64,000 nt of DNA from Iris pallida (Eukaryota; Streptophyta; Magnoliopsida; Asparagales; Iridaceae): assembly GCA_029216955.1 (NCBI GenBank), contig JANAVB010015600.1:32185587-32249586 (forward strand), in the 5' to 3' direction. The translations under genes and the position numbers were made by a program. This document shows, piece by piece, positions 33,501 through 45,070 of this stretch (the first letter of the stretch is position 1; each line of letters opens with the position of its first letter). The notes under the pieces were generated by a model. It searched no databases and was not told the origin of the DNA. It saw only the letters and a list, made by a program, of their open reading frames with translations.

Positions 33501-34877
33501 GCACGTATTGGTGGACCCGTCGAATATCGATGGATGTACCCATTCGAGCGACATTTGAATCACCTAAAAAAAAAGGTAAAAAATAAGGCTCGAGTCGAGG
33601 GTTCTATTTGTGAAGCCTATATTCTCGAGGAGATTACAAATTTCTGCTCCTCCTATTTCAAACCTCATGTTGCTACGAATAGAACGAGGGCTCCGAGAAA
33701 CGACGACGGATATCAAGAATTTAATGATGGAATACTGAAAGTATTCAATACGTCCGAAAAGCCTTCGAGAAAAATAAAGAAGAGATATTTGAATGACGAA
33801 GAGCTAAGGGATGCTCAGTTGTATGTATTACTCAATTGCGACAAGGATGAAGTGGAGAAGCTAGAGGGGTAAGTAACTCAGGATGATGAGTTTACGTCAT
33901 CTCAATGTAATAGTATAAGCTAATATTATTGTACTAATCGGCGGTTGCTTCGTTGTTTTCCAGCATATATAATGATGAGTTGAGGCTGGTTAGACCCTAC
34001 CTAACAGACGAAGCATTAGAAAAAGAAATGAGACGTCATTTTCATTCTTGGTTGAGCGAATATGTAAGTAGCTCGGTAATTACTGGCCTCTTCTATTGCA
34101 ACTGCGCAATAAATAACTTATTATCGCTTCTTTGATATTTAGGTCGATCATCTAATTTCACCCGAGATTGAATTAATTAGAACTTTTGCCAAAGGACCAA
34201 TTACTTTTGTTAAAATATGGCCAAGTTACTGTGTCAATGGCTTTCGGTTCAAGTCGACAAATGCTCCGATCAGAGACAGCTTCCTGGATCTTGATTCCAC
34301 AAAAAACAGTTGTTTGTGTATCAAGTCTTCGAACTACAAAGACGTCGATCCAGGAAATAATTTTTTTGGCATCTTGCGAGAGATTGTGGAGTTGTCATAT
34401 AATAATGGCAAAGAACCTGCAAAGATCGTGTTGTTCAAGTGTGAATGTTTCGATCCGATTGAAAATCAAGGTTAGAAAATTGACAAGCATGGTCTTCTGG
34501 ATATAAACTACAAGCGTAGATATCAAGGCTACGAACCGTTTATCCTAGCAACTCAGGCTCAGCACGTGTACTTCACAGCTTATCCGAGACAGGGAGCAAC
34601 GAAGTCTGACTGGTGGGCAGTATGCAAGACTAAAGCTAGAGATACTTTTGATGTTGACGAAAAAGCTTACCAGGAGGACGAGCTACCTCTTGTAACCAAT
34701 ATTATCGACGTGGACTCCATGGAAGTTACGCATTACACGACACAAAATGTAGAAGATGTAGAATTATCCGAAGAGGAAGACGAAGCCGACGAAGGCGATG
34801 ATGAAAGTGAAGATGAGGAAGAAGAGGAAGATGAGGTCGAGGAAGACGAACAAGATGATTATTCTGAAGATAATTGA
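30550..34877 (+). pseudogene. CACTA-2 transposase (TNPD-like), broken and split by a MITE
   Basis: The protein would cut and join the element ends. The order of domains is typical. A Transpos_assoc-type N-terminus (RSWMYNR, DEFIEGVHQFLQFA, CLCVRCRN) lies at 30580-30745. The large transposase_21 core (LCTDGFTPFG, YDISRKQNFQIRAALMWTIN, GWSTHGRLSCPYC) is at about 31540-31920 and ends with RHNLDVMHIEKNVFDN at 32930-32980. Then come DUF4218-like (YLSYEARIGGPVEYRWMYPF) and DUF4216-like regions, and an acidic Glu/Asp tail (34760-34877). Two introns fit GT-AG: 33869-33963 and 34064-34142. Breaks include stops at about 30751, 30787, 32186, 33159 and 33313, another near 34475, and a 705-bp MITE at 32207-32911. 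Confidence 0.92.
32207..32911. mobile_element. hAT-type MITE inside the CACTA-2 transposase
   Basis: The terminal inverted repeats TAGGGCTGCAAATGAGC (left) and TAGGGCTGCAAACGAGCC (right, minus strand) are flanked by the 8-bp duplication TTGGAGCA at 32199-32206 and 32912-32919. The body is made of GAGCTCAAGCTT / AAGCTCGTTT inverted and direct motifs and codes for nothing. Size, ends and duplication length define a hAT non-autonomous element. It inserted into a transposase exon whose reading continues on the far side, so it is younger than CACTA-2. Confidence 0.95.
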
Positions 34878-35116
34878 GAGAGATATACTTATCTGAACTT
34901 AGATGTTCCTTCTAGAATATATTATCTGAACTTAGATGTTTATTGTAGAATGTATCATCATATGTTGTCTTGGTTATTATCTTGTCTTTGTTGTACTTTC
35001 ATATTTCTAGTCTCTATTATTTGTTGCACTTTCATATTTCTTGTCTCTATTATTTGTTGTACTTTTATATTTCTAGTCTCTATTATTTGTTGTATTATCA
35101 TATGCTGTTATCAGAT
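34878..35116. repeat. Intergenic minisatellite between the two CACTA-2 genes
   Basis: Four copies of a unit of about 33 bp (TTTGTTGTACTTTCATATTTC TAGTCTCTATTA-like, space inserted here) lie at about 34985-35100, after a duplicated ATTATCTGAACTTAGATGTT at 34918-34942. Hydrophobic frames through it (34950-35276 and the start of 34970-35521) are repeat artefacts. Confidence 0.8.
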
Positions 35117-37155
35117 ATGGCAGGTCATCGCGGAGCGTTCCGAAGGGGACGACGAGGTCATGATCCTCCGGTACTTCCTACAGGTACTGCTAGAGGATGG
35201 AGTTTTCCTTCGGTACCTCCTACTGGTACCGGCTCTGGATCCTCGTCGCCGATTACTCCTCCATATTGGACAGTAGCTGGGCCTGCTGGGACGATGTCAC
35301 GTGGCATATCTTCTGGGACGAGTAGTTCCAGGCCTGTTGAGAGTGCTCGCCCGTCTAGCGTTCCTACTGCTAATACGACGATGGAGACGGATGAGCAGAT
35401 GGCGGAGGCTGCGGCGACGGCCGAGGCGGCGGCGGCGATGGTCGACCAGCATCATGCAGATGATGCGTGCGCACCTCCGGAGGAGAGGAGGACGGAGATC
35501 TGGGCCGACGGTACAAAGTAGGTGTTTTGGTTTATAATTTTTTTTTCTTTCTATTTTTATCATAAATTAACTTTTTTCTTGAATATAATATGTTTGTATA
35601 GATATCGTCCTCCAGAGGTACAGAGACGTCTAGGCCACATGCTGAGGCATAATTATGGTGGTGCTTGGATTAACTACTCTGATGCTCCGGACGAGAGGAA
35701 GGCCTTCTAGTTTGCGCGCTTCAAGGTTAAAATATATTTGCTTTTAACATGAATCATATAATTTTTGTATATTATATATAACTGATAAATATTTGGTTTG
35801 CGCTCTTCTAGGATATGTTTTTCTATCCACCGTACCGGGCCGAGCTTATCGAAGGGATGTTTCCTGCCGTCGCTGCCAAGCTGATCTGCGACGCTATCAA
35901 TGATCAGAAGGATCGTGATCGTGCCGGAAAGCCGATCCAAGGTTGGATCACCCCTGATCAGTGGAATGCGATGAAGGCTCGATTCGACGAGCCAAGGTAC
36001 AAGGAGAAGTCGGAGAAGGCCAAGGCGGCTAGGCAACATACCTCGAAGTGGTACGGTGGGTCGATTTCGATGACGGAACATTTCTGTCGTCTGGTATGTC
36101 TTCCTCTTTTAGAAATATTATTTTAATACAAAACTGATAAATTATTACTAAGATAATATATTTAATTACAGGTAAGGAAGGTCGGTAACGCCGACATGGT
36201 GACCGTCTTCCTGGCCATCCATCGGAAGGGCGAAGACCTTATTGACGAGAGGGCCGAGCAGACCTATATAAGTATTACAATACGTTATCTTAATATAATA
36301 CTTAGTATCAATTTTAATATAACTTAGTAAATATGATGCAAATAAATATTCATGTAGTTAGTAATAATAAGTACATTAATTAGAAATTAGAAATTATAGA
36401 GTACTATCCATACTTTCTAGGCCGAGTATCAGAGGCTACGGGAACGGACGACTGCTAGTGCACCTGATGCAGGAGAGGTCGGTACTTCCTCGCAGCCCAC
36501 TCAAGCTCCGTCGGCAGACGAGCTGTGGATTACCGCCGCTGGTGGACTCCGTAGGGGTACGTACTAAGGTACAGGATCCTATGGCACCCTAGTTGCGACC
36601 TAGTCCTCTAGGGCATCTTCTGCTAGTGTGCATGGTCCACAGCCGTCCCAGGAGTCTGCCCGAGTCCACCAGATGATGGAGTCTCTCCGTGACGACATGC
36701 TACGAAGGATCGAAGAGCAGTCTCAGCACCCTACGGACGATCCTGTACTGCTAGCACGATTGGATGTGCTCGACCGCGGCATTATGGACCTCATGGAGAC
36801 GATTGAGAGGACAGAGCGCACCGTTGGAGGGTTAGAGCGCACGATGACGGAGCTGCAGATAGGACAGGTGACCATGGCCGAGAGGCTGAGATTGGCGTAA
36901 GATTCGATGGTCCAGAGCAGTGATAGAATGTTATCTATCATGGATTCATACCACCAGCGACTTACAGCGTTGGAGCGTGCTGGTCCTCCGGGTGCGCCTT
37001 CATCGTCGTCGACTCCGCCGCCTCCACCTCCTTCTTCTTCGACATCGACTCCACCGACGTCACTGCCTGCTCCATCGGTATCGATTTTACTTGAGGAGTA
37101 TAAGTTGTTCTTATCCCTTCGTCGCGACGGTGCCCCTCCTGCACCAGATTCCTAG
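35117..37155 (+). pseudogene. CACTA-2 second gene, plant Transposase_24 / TNPA-like protein, decayed
   Basis: This gene type sits next to the transposase in many plant CACTA elements, and its product is thought to bind the subterminal repeats. The ATG at 35117 opens a Gly/Ser/Pro-rich and Ala-rich N-terminus. Exons: 35117-35517, 35602-35725, 35812-36093, one from 36172 to about 36275 with an unclear donor, and 36421 onward. Introns are AT-rich with GT-AG ends. Conserved-looking pieces are YRPPEVQRRLGHMLRHNYGG, WITPDQWNAM, IHRKGEDLIDERAEQTY and DELWITAAGGLRRGTY. A coiled-coil-like segment (36640-36900, MDLMETIERTERTVGGLE) and a Pro/Ser-rich tail follow. Stops at 35708-35710, about 36566, 36590 and 36898-36900 break the frame. 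Confidence 0.82.
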
Positions 37156-37560
37156 TAGTCCTAGTTAGGACTGTTTGTTTGTGTTTGTTTCATTCTTTGT
37201 TTGTGACTTGAATATTTGTTGGTTGTGTAGATTTGGATGTTTGGATCCTATTCTATTTGTTGGTTGTGTGTAGACTTTGGTTATTTGGTTGTCGACTTTG
37301 GTTATTTGGTTGTAGACTTTGTTATTTGGTGTAGACTTGGTTATTTGGATACTTGTTATTGTGTGATTGTTGTAGACTTGGTTATTTGGATACTTGTTGT
37401 TGTGTAATTGTTGTAGACTTGGTTATAGGGACTGAAACTTGTGTACAGTAAGAAATGGACATTCTGAGAACTGGATATTCTGTGATTGTTGTAGAAATGG
37501 ACATTCTGAGAAATGGACATTCTGAGAAATGGATATTCTGTATTTTATTTTTTTATTTTT
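37156..37560. repeat. CACTA-2 3' region with short tandem repeats
   Basis: TTGTAGACTTGGTTATTTGG units recur between 37225 and 37430. GAAATGGACATTCTGA is repeated three or four times at 37450-37530. This is probably 3' untranslated sequence of the second gene; it holds no coding signal. Confidence 0.7.
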
Positions 37561-38055
37561 TTGCAGGATTAGCGACGTTTACCGACGTCCACCGACGTAA
37601 GTTTGCGTCGGTAAACGTCGATAAATCTGTAATATTTTCCAGGGTACCGACGTTTACCGACGTCCTTATACGTCGGAAAACGTCGGTAAACGTCGGTGCA
37701 CGTCGGTAATCATCCCAGGAATTACCAATATTTACTGACAATTTAAACGACGGTAAACGTCGGTAAATTCCCAGGATTTTACCGACGTGTAGCGACTTTT
37801 AACACGTCGCTAAACCACCGACGACATGACGGTAATTGTCGGTAAATTTATCGACGCATTGCGACGTTTAACACATCGCTAATCCACCGACGACACGACG
37901 GTAGACGTCGGTATTTGGCGACATTTTGAAGATCAGCGACTTACATTTCCGTGACAAACCCAAAACGTCGATAATTTCATCGCTAAATATTTTTAGCGAC
38001 GAAATTTGTCGCTTTAGCGAAGTCTTTAGGCGTCACTAAAACGACTTATTCTGGT
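37561..38055. repeat. CACTA-2 right subterminal repeats
   Basis: Dense ACCGACGT / ACGTCGGTAAA and AGCGACG motifs in both orientations. The ACCGACG variant dominates here, whereas AGCGACG dominates the left end, so the two ends have diverged in repeat type. Confidence 0.85.
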
Positions 38056-38062
38056 AGTGGGT

Positions 38063-39829
38063 TGACTTTATGTTCTTGCACTCTCCACGACTTGTCAAAT
38101 CATGGTTAATTGATATGACCGGGCTAATGATGGTACATGGCATGGCATGGCATGGCAAGTACTTGATATGACATGACATAACAAGATATGACAAGTACGC
38201 AGGATGGTAATTATTGAAAGCTATTGCGACGGCTTGCATGACATGACTATAATAAATGGCTTGGACACCGTGGACGATTGTGTTTGTACAAATAAACCAG
38301 TGTTATTTTGCATCATGTCTAGGACAAGGACCCCTGAATACCACGATCAGTGGTACCTACTGAAAGTTGACTAAGATTAATAACTAGAATAATTCGGTAG
38401 TCATGAAGAAATTTTCTCCGCTACAGGCAACCCCGTTATCTGGACGCTCAAGTGGACTTGTAGCCTGCCGATGAGCAGGGCACATTTCCAGCACACTGTC
38501 AAGTGTTGCCCTACCATGGATGGATATTCGACCTGGATAACCTGGATGGTCTGCAGGGCTTGTGGCTGTTGGAATAATCTCATTGCATTTTGATAGTAAC
38601 TAGGCCTGTGATAACCCTAGTTAGTTAAAGTATCAAGCCGTACTCATTGCGTGGCCGTGATTGTTTGGATGTAGTCTAGCACAGTTTAGTCTTACCCTGA
38701 TCCTGTACAAGATTGTGGCATGACCTGATTTTTTGTGCTTTACTTATCGATAAATGATGAAAAACCAAGTTCCGTTCAGATGAAGAGTTACAACCCGGGT
38801 CCTTGTTTGGTTTAAGGATTGTAACTTGGCTATCTGAATAGCCCCATGGTTATCTTATCATATATCGTCATGATTACTTATGCTTACCTTAACAATAATG
38901 ATCAGGGGTCCAGTCCTGTTCAGGCGAAGGGTTACAACCTCGGTCCTTGTTTGGTTTAAGGGTTGTAACTTGGCTCCCGGAGCAGTTCTGTGTCCTCTTT
39001 TCGTTTATTGTCTTATTGTACCCTATGTCAAGCTCATCATGTTTTACTTTATCAGCAGTATTTGGGACGGATTTCTATTTAGGAGAAGGATTACAACCTC
39101 GGTCCTTGTTTGGTTTAAGGGTTGTGACCTGGCTACTAGAATGGTTTCCTTGTACCCAATTCACTGTTGTTGTCCCTGTTATTATCAGTTTCTTTTATAA
39201 TTATCTTTAATATTCATTTTATGATATGCTGGTTTTAGTTCCTAAGTGAAGCCTCCTTTGTGGCACTTGCTCTTTCTGGGGTCTGACCCAGCTGGTTTTG
39301 TATGGCCAGATATCGGAGCAGCTCCAGAGGATCTAACTATCTTCCAGCCAGATGGTGACCACCAGGCGTAACCCTGGCAACGAGTGAATTTTTTTGTTCT
39401 CCCACTCTACTGTAAAAATATTCTTTTGAGGTATTTTGCCGACGAGCACGTGTTTAGCTCGATTGCACCTTTGTTTACTGTCTGCCTACGGGCTGTAACA
39501 TGGTTGGCAAATCCTAGGGTTGATCATGTATGACTAAAACTCTTGCTAGTCTTGACATTTTGTACGACTAGTTTCATGATCATCTGAATATGTAATGTAT
39601 GGGACGCCTTGCTATTGTATATTTGGTGCTCTGACATCTTGTAACTGTTATTACTTGCTTGAGATTGAGACAATAGGCTTGTTCATGACCATAGGAGACT
39701 GATGGCTTATAGTTAAACCCTCTTGTTTCTAGATAGCCGTGACCGTATAGCGAGGTGGGTTGCGCTTCAATATACGTAGCTGGCTATGTAAGCCCCCGCT
39801 CTCCAGTATTCTGGTTCTGGGGCGTTACA
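38063..39829 (+). repeat. Gypsy A 3' LTR, right part
   Basis: It resumes after the GGT copy and ends TTCTGGGGCGTTACA at 39829, the inverted match of the LTR start TGTAACG. With 27223-28306 the LTR is 2,851 bp. It contains an ATGGC run (38138-38155) and three spaced copies of a block of about 60 bp with TTACAACC(T/C)(C/G)GG ... TTTGGTTTAAGG(G/A)TTGT at about 38765, 38912 and 39073. Frames over the latter (38880-39210) are non-coding. Confidence 0.85.
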
Positions 39830-41078
39830 TACTGGAAGCACATCTTGAAACACACACTCATATATTTACCCTATGATGCACACTACACAACTTTAATTTT
39901 GTTGCTACTGTTGTTTTGTCCTTAATTCTTTCTCACAGGCATAGTGATAACTCCTAGATTAACACACAGTTCTGACACCCCACTGATAACTCCTAGATTA
40001 ACACACAGTTCATACACCCCTGTTGTTGTGCCCAAAACTTCCACTTTGTACCATATATAGATGATATACAATAAGTTGAATTATAGTTTTTAATATAATT
40101 CGTAGGCTAATTACATGGAAACTGGACAAATGGAGGGGTTACCTGTGAATTTGACCTTGCAAGAATTATATTTAATGAGCTAAAGCAAAGAAATTTTACG
40201 TTACATTATATTTGATTATGTACAAAATTGGCCCTCTTTGTAATTTTTCGTGAACAGATTGAGACGAGAATTTGTTTACTATGTTGACTTGTAGGCCTTG
40301 TGGTCATTTTATTTTGTTCTCAGTTGTCAATTTATACAAACATGTGCAATAAATGATTAAATATATTTTTCTTCTTCTCTCAGGAATTACATGAAAAATG
40401 AAGGTGCTGTGAATGGAAGGGATGTGCTCCGGCCGGATTTGCTACCTATTTTTTTGTTTTATTTGTATAATTATCAGTTTTGTATGTTTAAGATGTATGA
40501 AAAGTACGTACTTTGGTTGGATATGTTTGTGGTTGGACAAGTGTTGGATGTTTGTAGTTGGATGTGTGTTTGATGTGTTGAAAGTTTGTGGTGTATGAAC
40601 AATATACAATTTATTAGTATAAAAATTGGATTTTATAGTTATTGATGTATGTATATCTTCTGGATTATTGATATTATGTGTGCGTTTGATTCGTTATATA
40701 TAATTATAAATAGAATTTTGGCTATATAAAATTTAGCTTCTCTTGACGGTTATAAAACGTCGACAATTAACTCAATCTTGTTACAACTGTTCTTTTCATT
40801 GATGGTTTCTTGACGGCTAATAGCCGTCATCTAGGCTGGAGTCAAGAAACATTTTCACCTATATTGATGGTTTCTCCAGACTGCTATCTTGACGGCTAAA
40901 AACAGTTAACAAAACTATTTCATATGACGTCAAAAAACTGTCAAGAAAAGTCCTGTCAGCGACCGTCAAGAAAAGGGGAAACTTTTCTTGTCATCGGCCT
41001 ACTTGACGGATCCACAACCGTCAAGATACCCCTTTCTTGACTGGAAAAAATTGTCAAAAAAGCCTTTTTTCTTGTATA
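39830..41078 (+). mobile_element. Truncated 3' end of another CACTA element (CACTA-4)
   Basis: 40740-41078 is filled with CTTGACGG / CCGTCAAG subterminal repeats and ends TTTTTTCTTGTA. This is the reverse of a CACTACAAGAAAA-type terminus with its last bases altered to TAC. Upstream, TCTCAG followed by an open segment (40384-40470) resembles a last exon, and 40490-40620 is G/T-rich 3' sequence. A duplicated 37-bp unit (GATAACTCCTAGATTAACAC...) is at 39945-40020. The left end and transposase are absent. The subterminal motif differs from CACTA-1, -2 and -3, so this is a fourth family. Confidence 0.6.
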
Positions 41079-41098
41079 CCCACACACACACACACACG

Positions 41099-41154
<56 letters not shown>

Positions 41155-41156
41155 CG
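41079..41156. repeat. (CA)n(TA)n compound microsatellite
   Basis: About 20 CA units with one GCA interruption, then TATATA runs. Frames across it are artefacts. Confidence 0.95.
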
Positions 41157-41162
41157 TGGTCG

Positions 41163-42020
41163 AAACATATTGGGCAACATCCTTATGGCTCAGAAAATGA
41201 TAACATGCATGAAATTCCCAGCGGGTGGGAGGGAAAATATTGCCATCAAGTTGGACATGGAAAGGGCGTATGACAGGCTGGACTGGCAATTCATGATCTG
41301 AGCATTCAGGGCCTTCGGGTTTTCAAAAACCTGGACCAACATCGTATGGAGATCTATCAGCAATTTGTGGTTCTCTACAGTCATAAATGGCCAAGCTGAC
41401 GGCTTCTTCAAATCCAGTCGTGGCGTCAGGCAAGGAGACCCTTTATCTTCCACTATCTTCATCATCGCCACGGAAGCTCTGAGCAGAAATCTGAACAATA
41501 TAGTGGGCTCTCCACATTTTTAGCACTTCCACACCTCTAGTGGTTGTTCGATCATCACCATCCTTGCGTATGCGGATGATATCCTCATCTTCTCCTTTGG
41601 GGACGTCGGATCCGTGTAGGTGGTCCACAACACGCTGTAGAGACACACACAATGCTCTGGTCAATGTGTCAACCCCAACAAGAGTATCATCTACGTCGAC
41701 CACAAAACCCACAAAGACCACTCCTCCACTCTTACCAACATCACTTCCTTCTCTGTTGTGTACCCACATTTCTTCTACTTGCGCTGTCCGTTGGTATACA
41801 GAAGATCCAATGCGGGCATCTTTAAAGGGCAGATAGGCAAGATCAGAAAGAAAAACTTGAGGGGTGGCACAACGCCACCCTATCACCTGACAGAAAGATG
41901 ATTCTGATTCATCACGTGTCTCCTCTATCCCCATATACACCTTAGCCGTGTGTTCCCTCCGAAGAAGGTGCTCACTTCCATTGAAAACCTCTTCGCCAAC
42001 TTTTTCTAGGGACATTGCTG
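41163..42020 (+). pseudogene. LINE (non-LTR retrotransposon) reverse-transcriptase fragment
   Basis: Translated in pieces the segment shows LINE reverse-transcriptase signatures in order: IKLDMERAYDRLDW (41243-41284), VINGQADGFFKSSRGVRQGD (41380-41440) and the catalytic LAYADDILIF (about 41563-41590). A region follows with KGQIGKI and ILIHHV (41820-41920) and a PPKK/Phe-Trp-like end near 42015. Several stops and frameshifts are present, for example a TGA at about 41299. Endonuclease and 5' parts are missing, as expected for 5'-truncated LINE insertions. No poly-A tail was identified because the gypsy LTR-like sequence begins soon after. Confidence 0.85.
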
Positions 42021-43830
42021 TAGTGCACCGCTTCCGATAGGCGACAACTCTGTAATATGCTTATGCCGAGTCAGATCGGTCAGAAACTTAGATGACCATC
42101 TGACTCGATCGCTGAGCTTGGTAAAGGATAACACATTGCGGCATCGATCAAATCAATTTGGACGAATATTACGAGAATTGATCCAATTAATGAAACGACT
42201 TCTGTTGGAGTAAGTCCTAGATGCAGCCGAATGTGTCTCGACGAGTGAGCTCTATATAAGAGTCCCTTCGACGGGACCGGACTACTGTATGATTTTCTTG
42301 GAGCTTTTGCCGCTTGGTTTTGATGAATGTGTTTTTGCATCGTTTTCTGAATGTATTCTACGAATTTTGAAACGAAGATTAAGGAAAGAATTTTGACTAA
42401 GTGTTGGCACTATTGCAGGAGCTTACGTAACTGAGGCTTGAACGTTACGAAGCGCTTTGACTATCGGCACGATCGAATACTTGGTGGGTGGTTCGGCCCC
42501 TTCTTTTCTACTTTGTCCCACAAACAAATTTGTTTTTGCCTCGAACTTATTCAAATCGACGATGCCAAGTTAAAAACATGCCAATCCAGTAAGATCAAGA
42601 ACTCGAAAAAAACGTATTGATTTAGAGTAATCTACTCCAAAAAAAATATAAGTTTCGCACCAAAACCGAAAAGTTTAAGGTTCTAGTAAAAAGATAGACT
42701 ATTTGATGTGCAGCAAAATAATTTGAAATGTCGATTGTGGCTTATGATGCCTCGGACAATTTGGTGCCTACGGGATGCTAAATCAGAAGTACGACTTTGG
42801 AGAAAATGAATCGTTGCATAAGTTGAGAGAAATTATAATGTCGTTCAATACTGTCTGCGCTATACAAATCTGTTTGCATATATTAAACTGTTCACACATT
42901 GATATGGTCATAGACAGCTTGTGCACAAGTTTGATTTTCTCGAATCGGTATCGAATCGACCTAGGGAGAATGAATAATTGTGCTTCGGCACTGCCACATT
43001 GCGGGACCGTCAGTCAGCTTGCAACCTAGACTGAGCGGGCCAAAATGTCGTTGAGATAGTCCCAAGTGGTGTGTGACACCAGTGACCGCACATATAAGAT
43101 AGTACCATGCTCACCTATTGTCTTATGCAGGTAGTAAATATTATCTTTTTTTTTTATACAGGGACGAGCATGGACGTGGTAAGAATTGTGATAAATCGTT
43201 ATGTTTCACTGTATGCTTTGTTACTTCAAAGATGGCTATCGATATGAACTAAATTCATTTAGTTCTAAATAGAAATAGAACTCTAAAGCATGCCTACCTT
43301 AACAATCGGAGTCAGTTTAGACGAGTGGGTTCGTCTCGTCCACTTAGCAAGTGTGCTAACCCCCTCCCCAACTCCCCAGGTGCTGTGGGAGCTCTAGTCT
43401 GAAGCTGAAGTTCGGAGAGACATTTTTGGAATCTCTTCTTATTCTGAAGTATTTTGAAGCCAATTCATCGAAGACTTATGTATACAAGGGCGAATGTATG
43501 GAACGACAAGTATTAGTTCAGGCAGCTTGTCGAGTATTTTCTTTTGTTTCAATCAATGTAGCCGCAACAACATCTAATGTAATTATGACTTGCACTTCAT
43601 TGCAAGCTATGAATGAAAAGCATATTTCTATCTTCCTAAACTGCGTGTTCAATTATGATATAATTTATGAAGTTTCAATTTGGTGTTTCAATACAAATGA
43701 TCAAACCTAACGTTCTTGCCTTGTACGAGTGCAATTCTAGAATCGTACGGTATCAAGCCTTAGCCGGACGATCGATTCGGTATAATACTAATGGGGACGA
43801 ATGGTTTGTTGAATCAGAGCGTATTCAAAA
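42021..43830 (+). mobile_element. Gypsy B 5' LTR (left limit uncertain)
   Basis: The sequence upstream of the primer-binding site has no gene. CTCTATATAAGAGTCCC at 42249-42266 is a good TATA box, placed as in an LTR promoter. The first base of the LTR could not be fixed, and the LTR end is taken as the ATTCA just before the primer site. Small frames (42438-42620, 42775-43029, 43426-43939) show no domain. Confidence 0.5.
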
Positions 43831-43831
43831 T

Positions 43832-43843
43832 TGGTATCCGAGC
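43832..43843 (+). promoter_or_regulatory. Gypsy B primer-binding site
   Basis: TGGTATCCGAGC differs by two bases from the TGGTATCAGAGC that pairs with initiator methionine tRNA. Confidence 0.8.
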
Positions 43844-44006
43844 TCAGTTATGATTTCTTGGATTTTTGAAAAATATTTTATTTGGAATGTTGGTTGCGAT
43901 TACTCGATTGAATGCTTGTCGACATGCTGCATGAAATAAAAGTTCCATACAGGTAAGCCCGTAGATATTTTGCAAAAACACTAACGAGTTTACTTCCTTT
44001 GTAGGA

Positions 44007-44672
44007 ATGACAAAGAAAAATAAAAACAATCTCGGCACAGTAACCAACGCCGTGGATAGTTCGTCGAGTTCAAAGGGTACTAGCCCTAGCGAGACTACGA
44101 TGGAGAAAATGTTGCAGTTGATTAAGCTGCAGCAGCAACAGCTTCAGATGCAAACCAAAGCCCAATTTGGTATGCAGTAGAAGCAAATGGACGACCTAAC
44201 GCAAATCGTAAGCAAGATGGTAGGCAATACCAAAGCAACGGGCTTGGTATCCAAGGAGAGGCAAGATGTTCAAGATAAAGTCGAGGAAGAAGTTCAACCG
44301 CAAATGATAAACTCTTCTTCCTTGTTCAAAGCAACGGAGTTCCGCAAGATAAACCCACCTAAATTCAATGGCCGAGCAGAGTCTGATGTGATAGTGGGGT
44401 GGCTCGTGGAGATTGAGGACTAATTTAATCTACTTAGCATTGAAGGGTCCCAGAGGGTAACATGTGCGGTGTTACAGCTACAACTGAGAGCATATGACTA
44501 GTGGGCAGCGAAGAAACATGAAATCTATGAAGCCGATATCGACACCACGATTTTCTAGAAAATGTTCAAGGAAGCATTTCTTGAGCAGTACGTTTCTCGC
44601 GCCGCCGTCGTCAAAAAGAAGACGAGTTCATGATGTTATGACAGGGGAATATGACAGTTGATGATTATGACT
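44007..44672 (+). pseudogene. Gypsy B gag, N-terminal part, broken
   Basis: The ATG at 44007 opens a frame with a Gln-rich helix (LIKLQQQQLQMQ) and then FRKINPPKFNGRAESDVIVG, the characteristic start of the plant gypsy capsid domain. Stops occur at 44178-44180 and 44421-44423 and at two later places (about 44501 and 44558). A frameshift lies near 44625. The gene is cut at 44672 by CACTA-3 and continues at 52858 with the same coding sense. Confidence 0.85.
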
Positions 44673-45070
44673 CACTACAAGAAAAATACTATTTTATGAC
44701 GGGTAAAAACCGTCATATATGACAATTTATGACGATTTTTTGAACCAGGCAACCGTCATGAACACGGGTGTTATAAAAGTTTAGAAAAACCGTTATATAT
44801 GACCTACACTTATGTGATACTTTTTTTATTAAAAACGACATAATTAAGTGAATTATATATAACACTAAATTTGAAAATGACATTAATATTATCATTATAT
44901 ATAACATATCTATCCTAAAGCGTTATGAATAGATTATATATACATAACGCTTACTAAATGATCTGGTTCTGAAACTATTCAGAAAGCGTTCATGACACGT
45001 TATAAAAAGAACTTATACATGACACTTTCTAACGTTCTGTTCTTGTCATTCACACACATATATCACCTGT

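Larger units (their letters stand above)
28307..38059 (+). mobile_element. CACTA-2, complete CACTA (En/Spm) element with both genes decayed
   Basis: The left end CACTACCAAAATAAGTCA (28307) and the right end, on the minus strand CACTACCAGAATAAGTCG from 38059, are flanked by GGT on both sides (28304-28306, 38060-38062). The element is 9,753 bp. It has AGCGACG-type subterminal repeats at both ends, a CT-rich leader, a transposase gene and a second gene of the plant Transposase_24 kind. It lies inside the LTR of gypsy A, so it is younger than that insertion. It is likely a former autonomous partner of CACTA-1. Confidence 0.96.
25124..39829 (+). mobile_element. Gypsy A: 5'-truncated chromovirus-type element with full 3' LTR
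   Basis: The left end begins inside the pol gene just before RNase H; gag, protease, most of the reverse transcriptase and the 5' LTR are missing. The 3' LTR is complete (TGTAACG ... CGTTACA) but is split by CACTA-2. Without the insertion the remnant would be about 4.95 kb. The chromodomain-like C-terminus and the long LTR suggest the Tekay/Del group (inference). Confidence 0.88.

Noticed and set aside
34950..35276. Cys/Ile-rich membrane-like frame
   Set aside because: Translation of a 33-bp minisatellite between the two CACTA-2 genes.
38880..39210. Two overlapping frames of about 100 codons
   Set aside because: They run across the non-coding triplicated block of the gypsy A LTR; the repeats explain the apparent structure.
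40956..41289. Frames with His-Thr or Val-Cys runs
   Set aside because: Translations of the CA/TA microsatellite.
41443..42015. Minus-strand frame of 190 codons
   Set aside because: It is the antisense of the LINE reverse-transcriptase fragment, whose plus-strand motifs are clear.
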